Shown here piece by piece: positions 47,206 through 57,207 of a stretch of DNA of 64,000 nucleotides. Numbering within the stretch: the first letter of the stretch is position 1; each line of letters starts with the position of its first letter. A program made the translations under genes and the position numbers. The notes under the pieces were generated by a model. It worked only from the letters and a program-made list of their open reading frames with translations. It was not told the DNA's origin and made no database searches. Where the stretch lies: contig CM066294.1 in NCBI GenBank assembly GCA_033816765.1, positions 1,674,001-1,738,000 of the forward strand, read 5' to 3'. The DNA comes from Nothopassalora personata. Its lineage: Eukaryota > Ascomycota > Dothideomycetes > Mycosphaerellales > Mycosphaerellaceae.

Positions 47206-48609
47206 GTTTGCTGTGATGTCGATATCTGGCGAGCCTGTTCTGTGGTCCATCGAAAGCGCTGCGAACAGGGACCTCCGCTCTACTTATCATGCCATAGTGA
47301 TACCGTCTTCAGCCTATACAGCCTGCACACAAGGCAGGGCAACGGTATGGCAGTCCGCTGTACACTGTCGTGCTGGCTACCGAGACATCCGAGATGACGC
47401 CAGCTCGGCACGGCAATGTCGAGGAATTTTCCAAGCCGACGAGCCAATGCTTGCGAGCGATTGAGCCCGATCATGCTATTTTGAGTTGTTGCATAAATGT
47501 CTCTATCGGTCGTCCGTACTTGAGCGTCATCATACCCGGGGGTTGGTCGGGTGGACCTTCTTTCAGGTCGATTTCACCTCGACGAAGCTGAGTATGAAGC
47601 CCTTGGTTAATTATCATTCGCTCTGTCCTGCTTGTTATATTGTCCTGAACGACCCCGCCTTGAAGACGCTCTTCTGGCCAGAATCGGTCGTAGCCACAGC
47701 GCCAGTGAGCAGTGTTCTTGACCCTTCGTACTGCATCATAAAGTTGGTGAACGGAGGCTTGATTGCTGCCATGGCGATGCGGCACCTCGTTTGAGACGGG
47801 GTTGCGAGAATTCGACATCGTGAAGTGACAGCAGCGGCCAAAAGTACCTTTTCGAGGTGTACATTGCGCCAGGGTATCCCGCCATCTGCAAGTATTTTTG
47901 ACATTAAAGAATGGAGATGTTCTCTGTGCCCGTATATAAGCCAGTTATATAGCGGTCTTTCTGCAACCTTCATAAACACAATTTAGACATATACATTACA
48001 CATCAAGTCTTGTTTCTAGGTTTAATTATCTACAGCAATAATAGCCACCTATGTTATAGGTGCAAAAAGGCTGCCATAATGTGTCCCTCTGGCAGTAATT
48101 GGCATTCCTATAAGTCCCTCCGGGCGTAATTCTCGAAAAAGAGTCCCTGTGTGAGTAATAAACGACATAGGTGTCCCCATGTTTGCGGGTCCCAAATGTG
48201 CTCTTGCTGACGGAGGCTTTCGGACGAAAAGCTAAGTTCAGGTTGTGCCTGCCAGTCTCAATCTGGCTGCTGAGATACTAAATAGAGCACTGGGAGCATA
48301 TGATCGGAATGTCATTGCCCGAGAGCGTCAATGCTGTGGTGTGTGATCAGGCCATCAGACATATCCGGGAGCGGCACTGCTACTGCTGAGGCCGCGAACG
48401 TACTCTCTCCCGCTTGCTGCGACCATAGCGGCTTTGAACGATGCTTGACGGCACGAGCAGAGGCTCTTCCAGACACAGGCCCAGACTTCCGCACGATCGT
48501 GTTGGCCAGCAAGGGGTTCAGCCGCGATCTCTTCGGGCCGTTCCCCGGGCCGTTCTCGGCAAGCCCACGCCTTCCTCCAGTCAACTCCAACTTCACACTG
48601 CCGGCCGAC
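47206..48609. other. Gene-poor interval
   Basis: Short minus-strand frames at 47471-47818 and 47635-47979 overlap in different frames without known motifs. The part at 47930-48200 is AT-richer and repeats the phrase gtccct several times; it may be a repeat relic. No gene is supported. Confidence 0.4.
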
Positions 48610-49620
48610 AACGTATCAACCACGCACAACAAAATCGATCTAGACGAGATCCACGCATTCGCACTGCGGCTTGCCCAAGATGCAGGTTGAAAGCTGTCTA
48701 GTGCAGCCACTTCTCATTCGGGTACAATCTCTTGGCAGAGTCACGTGGAGAAGGCATCTGCCGTAGATTCAGCCACTCAGACCAGCAACAAGCAGCGCAA
48801 GGCCCGGTTGATGCTTGAAGATCCTCTCACCAGACTTGTCTAGCACGCTTCGCTCCGGCAACGAAGGTCTTAGAGCATATTCAGGGCCGCCTTCCTGCTA
48901 GCGATTTGGTGACATGGATTTCCGCCCGCGATCTGCCACATTTTTGCCATGATACTGATCTGCTATTGGCGGCGAACATGTCGAGGCTTTCATGCGAAGC
49001 AGCGTTCTTGCGAGATATACTTCTCATATGTATGTCTCCCTATTCGCCTGCCGTTTTCGAAAATGCTTCTGGTGGCCTTTGTGATGATTGCTGAGTGGCT
49101 GACAGTTTCTGCGGCGAAGAGTCTTACAGCAAAGGAGGCGCAAAGGACTATCTGATCCCAGAAAGAGGTCCTCCTTGGTGTTTCGATCCCGTTGATTGGA
49201 CTGTCAACTTGTTTCCTCTCGCGGCATTTCACTACCCGTCCATCGCATTCATCCTCGACGTAGTGCCCCTTCTTGGAACTATCAATGCGCCCCTTCTCCG
49301 ACCGCCGTCGGTATCGGCGCGGCAGCGATGGTTATACAGCAAGCTAATAGGGCTATCGCTCTCTGTCCCACTGCCTGACGTGGCAAAGGTGCATGGCTGG
49401 ACGAGACAACACAGGTGCCATTGGATAAGTCACCTATTAAATCAATGCCGCCAAATGCGCTCAAGGGTTGCATCTCGGTAGTCGCCTGTATCTTGCAATC
49501 CGTCCAGCCAGCTACTCGGCGACAGAGACAGGTCGGCAGAGCCAGGGGCGAGCTGTGCGCGAGGTCTGGAGGCGTATTGGGACATTACACTGCTCACGAC
49601 CAGGAGTGTAACGTGTAGCG
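48610..49620 (+). pseudogene. qutG: qutG-like (IMPase family) pseudogene
   Basis: Decayed copy of the inositol-monophosphatase-like gene found in quinate clusters. Recognisable pieces lie in order but in different frames. Near 48640 is IDLDEIHAFALRLAQDAG, followed directly by TGA at 48688 where the family has Arg (a CGA to TGA change would explain it). The same frame then continues to VEKASAVDSATQT (48742 on). About 290 bp of unrelated sequence follow. From 49110, in another frame, come FCGEESYSKGGAKDYLI and WCFDPVDWTVN, then PSIAFILDVVPLLGTINAP. Finally, in a third frame, comes MPPNALKGCISVV (49445 on). The metal-site motif DPxDGT reads DPVDWT, with Gly replaced by Trp. With a stop, an insertion and at least one frameshift it cannot encode a working enzyme. 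Confidence 0.8.
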
Positions 49621-49760
49621 GCATCGATTGACTGCTCCAGAGGCACAACGCGTTGGAGGACAAAATGAGGTACCGCGACGACCTCATGTCAGCTCGTACC
49701 TCATCTATCATGATCCGATGGAATGACACGGATATTCTGTTACTTGGCCCGCGACATAAT

Positions 49761-50764
49761 TTATTTCCTGGCCTTCTCTAATGCCCTGCTTATTACCTCC
49801 TTCACTTCACTGACAGGCAGCTGCTCAACCGTCTTACCGTGCCACAGCGTATGCTGTGCCAGTCCTTGGTACATCATGGCTTCTGTGCCGAGGATGACTT
49901 GCCAGCCAGCCGCTTCCGCAATAGCACCAAGCTCTGTCCACGGTGAAGGATGATAGCACATCTCAAGCATGGCACCTTTATGCGGCTTGTTCAATAACAC
50001 TTCAGACACCCTCCGTGCTTCCTTCTCCGCGTCGGTCTTGGGTGGGAAGTTAGGAACACAAGCCACAATGGCTCCCGGTCCTCTGAGGGCCTCTGCCTCA
50101 GCCGCGGTCTTGACATGCACCAGGCCATCTCCATAACCTTGCGACTTGCACCAAGCGATGATCGCATCGACTTTGGCTGGATTTCTATTCACGAGGTACA
50201 CTTTCGGACACTTCATGTATGCCACCAAAGCATACACGGCCGAGCGTGCCGCCCCTCCTCCGCCAATGACCATACCTGGCCGACCGTGAAAGACTTCATC
50301 AGGGTTAGGGATATTCTGGTAGAAACTATCCCGAACCCCTATTGTATCTGTATTGGTGCCAACAACCTTGTCGCCTCTGCGGAAGATTGTATTACAGGCG
50401 CCCACTGCCCGGCCCTCGTCCGTCAGCTCATCCAGATGTGAGATGATGGCGACTTTGTGGGGCATCGTCACTGCGGACCCTGAGGTAGACGTCAGCTTGT
50501 CGTCGTTTGCTCTGCGCGCATGCGGAGTGAGTCTTGCGTACCGTATAGCCGATCGTCTTCGATCAGTCGGAGGAATTGGGAGATGTCTGTTGATTCCAGG
50601 AGTTGGAAGTCCCATGGCATGCCGAGTTGCTCGAAGACGGTTCTGTGGAAGAGTGGCGAGAACGAGTGGGCCACTGGGTAGCCGAAAAGATATCCGTGGC
50701 GCTCTAGGTGGTCGACTTGTGGCTCTGGGGCCGTGATGACATTTTGCTGTGGTTGGACTGCCAT
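49761..50764 (-). CDS. qutB: Quinate/shikimate dehydrogenase (QutB)
   Basis: NAD(P)-dependent dehydrogenase that converts quinate to 3-dehydroquinate and shikimate to 3-dehydroshikimate, the entry step of quinate catabolism. Exons (minus) are 50764-50542 and 50479-49761; intron 62 bp; 313 residues. The substrate-binding Ser pair is in [18 protein letters not shown]. The catalytic Lys is in [19 protein letters not shown]. Next come AVGACNTIF and [11 protein letters not shown]. The nucleotide-binding loop is [16 protein letters not shown], and the C-terminal Gln motif is [14 protein letters not shown]. All expected residues are present. The gene heads away from the qutD remnant across an AT-rich divergent region. 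Neighbours qutC, qutA and qutR identify the branch as catabolic and not AROM-linked. Confidence 0.93.
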
Positions 50765-51500
50765 GATGCCGTCGATCTTCAGATGGTTGCTGTTGAATGT
50801 CGGATTCTGAGCTTGCTTTCTTCTGTGGCTCGACACGCCGGAGATCGACAATGCTGGCTATGCTAAAAGTAAAATCAATGCATACGAAAATCAATGACAC
50901 TAACATTACGACAAATCTTCCTTTGAGAATAACAATTTTTGCACCTACCTATACTCTTTGGAGCAGCTGTATCTTATTGACGATAACTATAGCTTTCAGA
51001 TACTATAGTAGTTAGCCAAAATTAGATATTCGGTAGTTCAATAGTATCCTTATCAGACTAGATATCAAGTATAGTTAAGATTGGTTTACGTCAGCTTACG
51101 ATAAAGGTAAGAAAAGGATAGTAAGGTAAATAGAGATATCAATACAAATTTAGCTATGTATACTATCTTAAAAGTCTCCAAGCCTCCAATAATGTTGATA
51201 TATATACATATCGTCAGTACTATTACTAAGGTCGTAAGCTGTGAAAAACACTTAGCTTACCAAGAGCGTCCTTAGACCCTTAGGGATTGAGAAGTACTAC
51301 GTAGCTAGATGCTACATCGCCGCACCCGCCACTCATTTCTCAATCCACAGGCGTCTGCGTAGGAGGTAGGCCCATATCCGAGTCTCGCTTTAGTCGCAGT
51401 CTTTCCAAATCTGTTCTTCTCCTCGGGTCAGGGACGAAGGTAACCCGGTTCCTAGAGTCGAACAATCGGGACACCGACCACCTGAAGTCCATCGTCAGCA
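50765..51500. other. AT-rich divergent region qutB/qutD
   Basis: Promoter side of qutB and of the dead qutD. The part at about 50900-51290 is strikingly AT-rich: I count 53 G+C in 180 bases over 51001-51180, about 30%, against roughly half in the flanking genes. No frame, inverted ends or tandem unit is clear. It looks like a RIP-mutated repeat relic. Confidence 0.6.
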
Positions 51501-52197
51501 TGGGAGCGTTCCTCACTCTGGGTCGAGGGGTGACCAACACCCAAGGCGATGTATAACTGGAAGGTGTATGCACTTGCAGCGATGGCCAATTTCGCGTCGT
51601 GCATGATCGGATACGACTCGGCTTTTACTAGTACGACATTGGCTGTACTAATTGATGACCAAGTACGCCTTTAAAGAGACGTCCGACATGCACCTGGCGT
51701 TGGTCAAGGCCAACATTGCGTCTGTCTACCAAGCTAGTGCCTTCTTCGGCTCTTTCTTCACTTACCGTAAGTAGGATGTGCCAGCGAGCAGCGACAGAGA
51801 CTGACAGGATATAGCGTCCGCGTTCTACCTGGGCCGCAAGCAAAGTTTGATGATATTCTCGCTGGTCTTTGTTCTGGATGCCGGACTCATGTTGAGGGCT
51901 AACGGCGACCGCGGCCTTGGACTCACCTACGCTGGACGAGTTCTCGCAGGCATCGGCGTCGGAGTAGCATCCATCATCATACCCATCTACATTTCCGAAA
52001 TGGCGCCTCAGAGGACGTATCGTTTGTATCTAAGAGCTTGGATGGCAGATTGGTGGTCTGGTCGGATTCTGGACCGACTATGATCTTTCTGAGACCATGG
52101 CTCCCAGTCACAAGCAGTGGATTATTCCCTTCGCGGTTGAGCTGATCCCAGCTCGTCTACTTCTCGTTGGTGCATTCTGGTTCAAGACGGCTGATGT
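51501..52197 (+). pseudogene. qutD: Truncated quinate permease (qutD) pseudogene
   Basis: N-terminal ~40% of an MFS sugar/quinate permease. In frame order it reads: PTPKAMYNWKVYALAAMANF and GYDSAFTSTTLAVL (about 51534-51645). A frame shift then gives ALVKANIASVYQASAFFGSF. A canonical 48-bp intron (51767-51814) is still present. Next comes FYLGRKQSLMIFSLVFVLDA, then YAGRVLAGIGVGVAS. A second frame shift near 52025 leads to ELGWQIGGLVGFWTDYDL and SHKQWIIPFAVELIPARLLL. The sequence stops being permease-like at about 52195. An in-frame TGA at 51531, where the family has Arg before PTPK, fits a CGA to TGA transition. Two frameshifts, one stop and loss of more than half the protein make it non-functional. 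Confidence 0.85.
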
Positions 52198-52199
52198 CC

Positions 52200-52498
52200 A
52201 GGCATCCGTCAAAGAGGCGTCCCTCGACAGCTTCTGCTGCAAGTAGCCATTGGCTTCCCGACTCCAGATCTGTCGCTATCGGCTTCTCCCCGGGCACATG
52301 TATACCAGCAGCAATTATTCCCCGGCTGCCGGGTACATGGCTACTGTATGGCGTGCACGCAATGGCCACATCTGGAACGCATCCTGCCTTCAGCATGTCT
52401 TGAGTGCTGCCAAGTAAGGGCACACCGAATGGTTCTGCAGCTAATCCAGCATCAGGTCTAGGGTCCACGATGCAGATCTCAGCGAAATTCGTTATCAA
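52200..52498 (-). pseudogene. Gfo/Idh/MocA dehydrogenase fragment
   Basis: About 100 codons on the minus strand match the middle of the NAD-binding domain: ICIVDPRPDAG, then VPDVAIACTPYSSHVPG, GIHVPGEKPIATDLESG and WLLAAEAVEG. The EKP motif that carries the conserved Lys is intact. The N-terminal GxGxxG strand and the whole C-terminal half are missing, and a stop lies immediately upstream (52499-52501). The fragment runs head-on into the 3' cut end of qutD near 52200, so both were probably cut by the same deletion or rearrangement. A dehydrogenase of this family is sometimes found next to quinate genes in fungi. Confidence 0.7.
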
Positions 52499-53243
52499 TC
52501 AATGCTTCTCCTTCCGCTGAGAGTGATACGCCTCCGGATGCTACGTGGCCCGGGAAGTAAAACTCGGTACGGCGATTTGTTTTGGTCCTATTTCAAGTCT
52601 ATTTCGAGTATGTTCGCGAGATAGAATCCACTGCGAAGCGCTGCATGATCTCAAACGATATTGTGGTGTCTAATTTGGGTCATGTTTTCGCAGGATCGAG
52701 ACTCGTATCTCAAGTGACACCGAAGGAACGCCAGAAGCCAAGGCGCGCGCGTGTGTATGTGTGCACGTGCTCAACCAATGATAACGCGTAGCCTCGGCGC
52801 TTCCCAAGATCCCACGGGTTGTTTGCCCGAGTATGCTTGTTCGGCCTTCCGGTTCAACTCTCTTGCAGCAGCTGCAATATTCTTTCCACGCCACTTCCGG
52901 AGCCGTGTCACGAAATATTCACCTAAGAAGAACAGCGTCGCCCAGACGATACGACCAAAGAATGTACTTTCAGGTGGGTCTTGAGCAGCCTTGACCGCGA
53001 TAGACATGTCGCACCACCCGGATAGGAGTCTGCGCGATGTGTGCAATTGTTCAACGTTCTCATCCTCTTACTTCAAGGTAAACTTCCTTGGTCTCGTTGA
53101 TTATCGTCAGCCTTCCCTTTCACAGTATATACAGTTCTGCAGGATCAACAAGAATACGTCCGACCATCTCATCATATCATCGACACTCCTCTCCATACAA
53201 GATCGAGAGAGCATTGAGTCCAGCATCCGACAAACTCGAAAGG
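52499..53243. other. Intergenic, with one doubtful small frame
   Basis: Upstream region of qutC. A minus-strand frame at 52771-53007 (78 codons from ATG) encodes one hydrophobic stretch (IVWATLFFLGEYFV) and then a basic helix (RKWRGKNIAAAARELNRK). It could be a small membrane protein or a remnant; I recognise nothing. Confidence 0.4.
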
Positions 53244-54311
53244 ATGCCTTGCAAACCAGCCATCTGCTCTCATTCACTTGGACGAGCTTGGGTCCACGAT
53301 CTTCCTTCAAAGCTTGACCAAGCCGCTCGATATGGACTGGACATCGAACTCTTCTACGAGGACCTGCTATACATAGCACAAGAGTTTCCCGGCGGCGCCA
53401 CTCCAGAAAACCACATCAAAGCAGCTCGTGAAGTACGGTCGCTGTGCGACACCAGAGCCATCTCGATCATCTGTCTCCAGCCTTTCATGCACTACGACGG
53501 CCTTCGCAACCGAGAAAAGCACGCCGAGCGGATCGAAGAGATGAAGCTTTGGATCGAGATGGCCCATATTCTTGGCACGAACCTCATTGCTGTGCCGTCG
53601 ACATGCCTCCCCGACGAGTATGTCAGTGGAGACATAGAATTGATTATCCAGGACATGATCGAGATAGCCGACTTGGGCGCGTCGGAAGGTATCGAGTTCG
53701 CGTACGAAGCGTTGTGCTGGGGTACGCACGTCGATACTTGGGAGCAGACGTGGGAGGTCGTGTGCAGAGTGAATCGGCCCAACTTTAAGATCTGCTTCGA
53801 CACATACAACTTTGCAGGTCGAGTGTATGCCGATCCTACAAGACCGTCTGGGAAGAATTCGAACGCCGAGGCAGACATGGCCGCATCGTTGAAGCGGCTA
53901 GTGTCAAAGGTGGATGTCAAGAAGATCGCTTTCGTCCAAGTTGTAGACGCCGAGCGCCTGTCGGAGCCACTTCTCGAAGGTCATCCGTTTTACGATCCAG
54001 ACCAGTGTCCTCGTATGAGCTGGTCCCGCAACTGTCGCCTATTCTACGGTGAAGAGGACCGAGGCGCATACCTCCCCATCGGAGCCATTTTAAAGGCCTT
54101 GATCGTGGATCTTGGATACGAAGGATACCTGAGCGCCGAGCTTTTCAATTGGAGCTTGACCAAGCCAGATAGCGATGTGCCAGAGGAGCATGCACGGCGA
54201 GCTGCAGTGTCGTGGCAGAAGATGCTTGTGGATTTTGGCATTGGTCGCAAAGCAGAAGTGCCCAGCGCCACGAGACTCTCACTAGAGCAGCAACCTCGGG
54301 CTCAGTTATGA
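53244..54311 (+). CDS. qutC: 3-dehydroshikimate dehydratase (QutC)
   Basis: Metal-dependent TIM-barrel enzyme that turns 3-dehydroshikimate into protocatechuate, the step that sends quinate carbon to the beta-ketoadipate pathway. Single exon, 355 residues. ATG 53244 is chosen because family similarity starts at once (MPCKPAICSHSLGRAWVHDL). Metal-site and barrel motifs are visible: GLDIELFYEDL with Glu, ISIICLQPFMHYDG, GIEFAYEALCWGTHVDTWEQ with Glu and His, FKICFDTYNFAGRVYADPT with Asp, and GYEGYLSAELFNWSL with Glu. The sequence is continuous and complete. It is read toward qutA, with 128 bp between their 3' ends. Confidence 0.93.
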   Translation: MPCKPAICSHSLGRAWVHDLPSKLDQAARYGLDIELFYEDLLYIAQEFPGGATPENHIKAAREVRSLCDTRAISIICLQPFMHYDGLRNREKHAERIEEMKLWIEMAHILGTNLIAVPSTCLPDEYVSGDIELIIQDMIEIADLGASEGIEFAYEALCWGTHVDTWEQTWEVVCRVNRPNFKICFDTYNFAGRVYADPTRPSGKNSNAEADMAASLKRLVSKVDVKKIAFVQVVDAERLSEPLLEGHPFYDPDQCPRMSWSRNCRLFYGEEDRGAYLPIGAILKALIVDLGYEGYLSAELFNWSLTKPDSDVPEEHARRAAVSWQKMLVDFGIGRKAEVPSATRLSLEQQPRAQL

Positions 54312-54439
54312 CATGCCATGGTGGTTTAGAGCGGAGCGAATACATATAGACATGTATGGATGGCGTTGCATTGTACAGATACCCGAGGTCGTCATCTGAC
54401 GACCTCTTCAATGCATTTGAGTTTCATGTCAGTCCTCAC

Positions 54440-56497
54440 TCATCCTGCACCTTCTGCTTTTCTGTCGAGATCTTGCGGCAGCTCGCCGAAGCTCTCTGGC
54501 TGTACATATGATAGCAGTGGGTTGGACGGCTGATAGTCAGCCCCGAAGAACTCGGCCAAGTCGAGATCTGGCCCAAAGCCGAGATTCTGCATGAAGTTGG
54601 GATTGTGGGCAGAGTCTGCCCTCTCCAACATAGCGAGCTCTTCGAAGATATCGCCGCCACCGGCGCGATTGTGGTCAATGCTGTCCGCGTTGAAGTTGGG
54701 TGGGTCATCAGCGCCGTTGATAGTTTTACCAGGAGCCCATGATTGAGCCGCTTTGCTGCCTGCCCTTGGATCTGCAGGCTCGTTTGCTTTGCTCATAAAC
54801 GGGTAGTGCGGTTCGATGAACGTGCCGCCTGGGGTGATCGTCTGCGGTTTCCATCCCGGATGCGGCGAGGAGGTCATGCGTGCATGCTGCTGTGCAGGGG
54901 GAGGTTCAGTACGGCGCATACTAATATCTAGGCTTTGTCGGTGACTTGTACCGCTGTTCAGATGCTGAGCAGTCAATATGCTCACGGGGTGCAGTCTCTT
55001 ATTTCCAGGCCAGGCGTTCCGCAACAGACTGAACACTACACTGAGGTCGCTGGCAAGGCTTGGCACGGGACTAGTGCCCTCATGTGCATCGCGAAGTGCT
55101 AGACGGATCAGGCTATTGAATGTGCTGATCGACCTTGCAGGAGCCTTCGCAGACGTAGAGCTTAAGCTTACAGCAGGATCATTCCAAGGCTCCCATTCTT
55201 CCAAACCGTCCTCCACAAGGAGACCGAGAGTTCGGACATCATCGCACCTAAGGTGACCGACGGCTCCAGTGTGCGAAGCGACGACTTGCTCCAGTAGGAA
55301 CGCTGCCATCATTGTATGCTTGAACCGAGTGCCTCCGGAGCCGATTTCAAGACCTTGGCCGGACTGACAATGTGTGAGAATTCGAACAGCAGAGCCGATG
55401 GTAAGCCACGCAGCTAGCTGAGAATTTCTCGCGAGCTCGATAATTCCAAGGATAAGCAATGCTTTGACATGCCCTAGCTGAAACCCATGACCGGTTGGAA
55501 GAAGCGACTTGGCCACGCCATGACACAGTGTGAAGTTGGTACCAGATTGTGGTCCAATGCTCATTGCTGACCACGCCATGATACTCCATAACTCGGCATG
55601 TTCGGCATCCAGGGTGTCTCCCACAGCTAAGCCGATAAGTGGATAGCTGTACATCAACCTCATGATATCGTGCTTCTCAGTGATCGGCAGCCAAGTCTGG
55701 GTGAATGCAAAGTAGTGCTCCAGCAAGGCCCACGCATTTTGAGGAAGAACGAGTGCTTCGTGCATTGACACTCCACTGGACTCGGTTTTTTGAGCAGACA
55801 AGACGCCCACATCGCCGGTCGCCGTGGTGCCCTGTTGCTCTCTTGGAAGGGCTTCGAGGTCTCTAGGTGCTGATAGAGGTGGCGAACAATGGGGAGCATC
55901 AATGGCATCCCTTGAGCTACCGGCCCGAGGAATCTCGATATTGCCTCCAGACAGCAGTTGCTCAATCTGCCTACTAACGATGCCATTTCTCCACATTGCA
56001 TGAAGAGCTTCTGCGGCTGGAGCGTCCTTGAACGAGATAATTCTGTGCGCTTCTTCATGCGTCCTGGGAAGCAGCTTCGTCAACTGGTCCTCACTATCTA
56101 CGGAGATCTGTTAGCCGTCGTGAAAACTTTACGGAGGTGGAGCTAGGCAAGTCGCAACGGATGTTCCATCATCGCATGGTAACATACCAGGAAAGTGTTG
56201 CAAGATCCAGGCCAAGGTCAACTCCAGTGTTCTGATGTAGTTCGGCTGGATGCCTCGTTTCTTCGGCTGTTCGTTGTACGCGCACGTTCGGCTCTGTGTC
56301 TCACAGGTGTTACATATCGGCTGAGCACCGTCGCACTTCTCGCGACCAGCACGACACTGATCACAAGCCCTCGAAACGCGGACTCGCTTTGCTCTGTCGG
56401 CCTTCTTCGCTGAAGCTGTTGATTCCAATGCCCGCTTCCCATTGGCATTCAAGCTTTGCGTCGTCTCAGCAGGCGTCTCGTTGTCATCCCCGGTCAT
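54440..56497 (-). CDS. qutA: Quinate-pathway activator QutA (Zn2Cys6)
   Basis: Zn2Cys6 transcription activator expected to switch on the qut genes when quinate is present. Exons (minus) are 56497-56188 and 56097-54440; intron 90 bp; 655 residues. The binuclear zinc cluster is RVSRACDQCRAGREKCDGAQ followed by PICNTCETQSRTC, all six Cys present. It runs into the QutA/qa-1F-type linker KKRGIQPNYIRTLELTLAWI. After splicing the frame continues PDSEDQLTKLL. A fungal_trans-type middle region lies at about residues 230-420 (AWALLEHYFAFTQTWLPI, LLILGIIELARNSQLAAWL). The C-terminus is acidic and Asn/Asp-rich, as in activation domains. As far as I recall, homologues such as A. nidulans QutA are longer (about 800 residues), so this one is compact. 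It is divergent from qutR. Confidence 0.9.
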
Positions 56498-57207
56498 GAC
56501 AGCGCATCGTCGCCTACGAAGATGCAGTCGACACTGGAGTGTGTGGAGGTGAGTCTGGTGACTTAGTCTACCCTGTATCTCCGATCTGCCGTGGTCTGGG
56601 TTAGGTCTGGGGCCTTGGGGCCGGGGTCTGCTTCCGTGTCAATGATGAGGTGGTCATGCTCGGAGATCAGTGGCGCTCATGTCTACTCATAGCAGAGACC
56701 ACAAGGCCGACCTCGAGGAATACAGTCAGTACAGCTGTCCCATCATCCATGGATTTCTCCTTGGCGAGCATACAAACCTTGTCCGGAACTCATCGTCGTC
56801 ACAACCGAGACATTATTCGTCAGCTTGAGCTTTCTTCCTCGGAGAAGTACTCTTCCATCATCGGCAAACTAGAAGGCAGCCATGCGACTTGGAGACATCG
56901 TAGGTTGGCAGACTATCGCAAGAGCAGGTCGACTGCGCGTCTAAATGTCCGCAATGTGCTAGCGACAGTCCCTGTATAACGACCTCACAGGTTCTCACCT
57001 GACTTCTCACACCTTGTCTATCTATATTCTTGGCCAACACGTCCTGCACGAGTTGGCTCAAAAAGTAGCATGGCAAAGGAAAAGGACTACTCTTGGTGAC
57101 GAAACTGCCTTGCTACTGAGTGCTCTTGGGTCACTTTCAAGTTCGACTTCGACGCCGGGGCAGCGGTGACTCAGCAATACCTGCGTGGTAGCAAGATCAT
57201 TGCAACA
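56498..57207. other. Divergent regulatory region qutA/qutR
   Basis: 710 bp between the start codons of activator and repressor. It should carry both promoters. I did not find a clear match to the published activator palindrome, and no gene is seen. Confidence 0.5.

Noticed and set aside
47471..47979. Two overlapping minus-strand frames as a protein-coding gene
   Set aside because: They lie in different frames without a convincing intron to join them, and no motif is recognisable.
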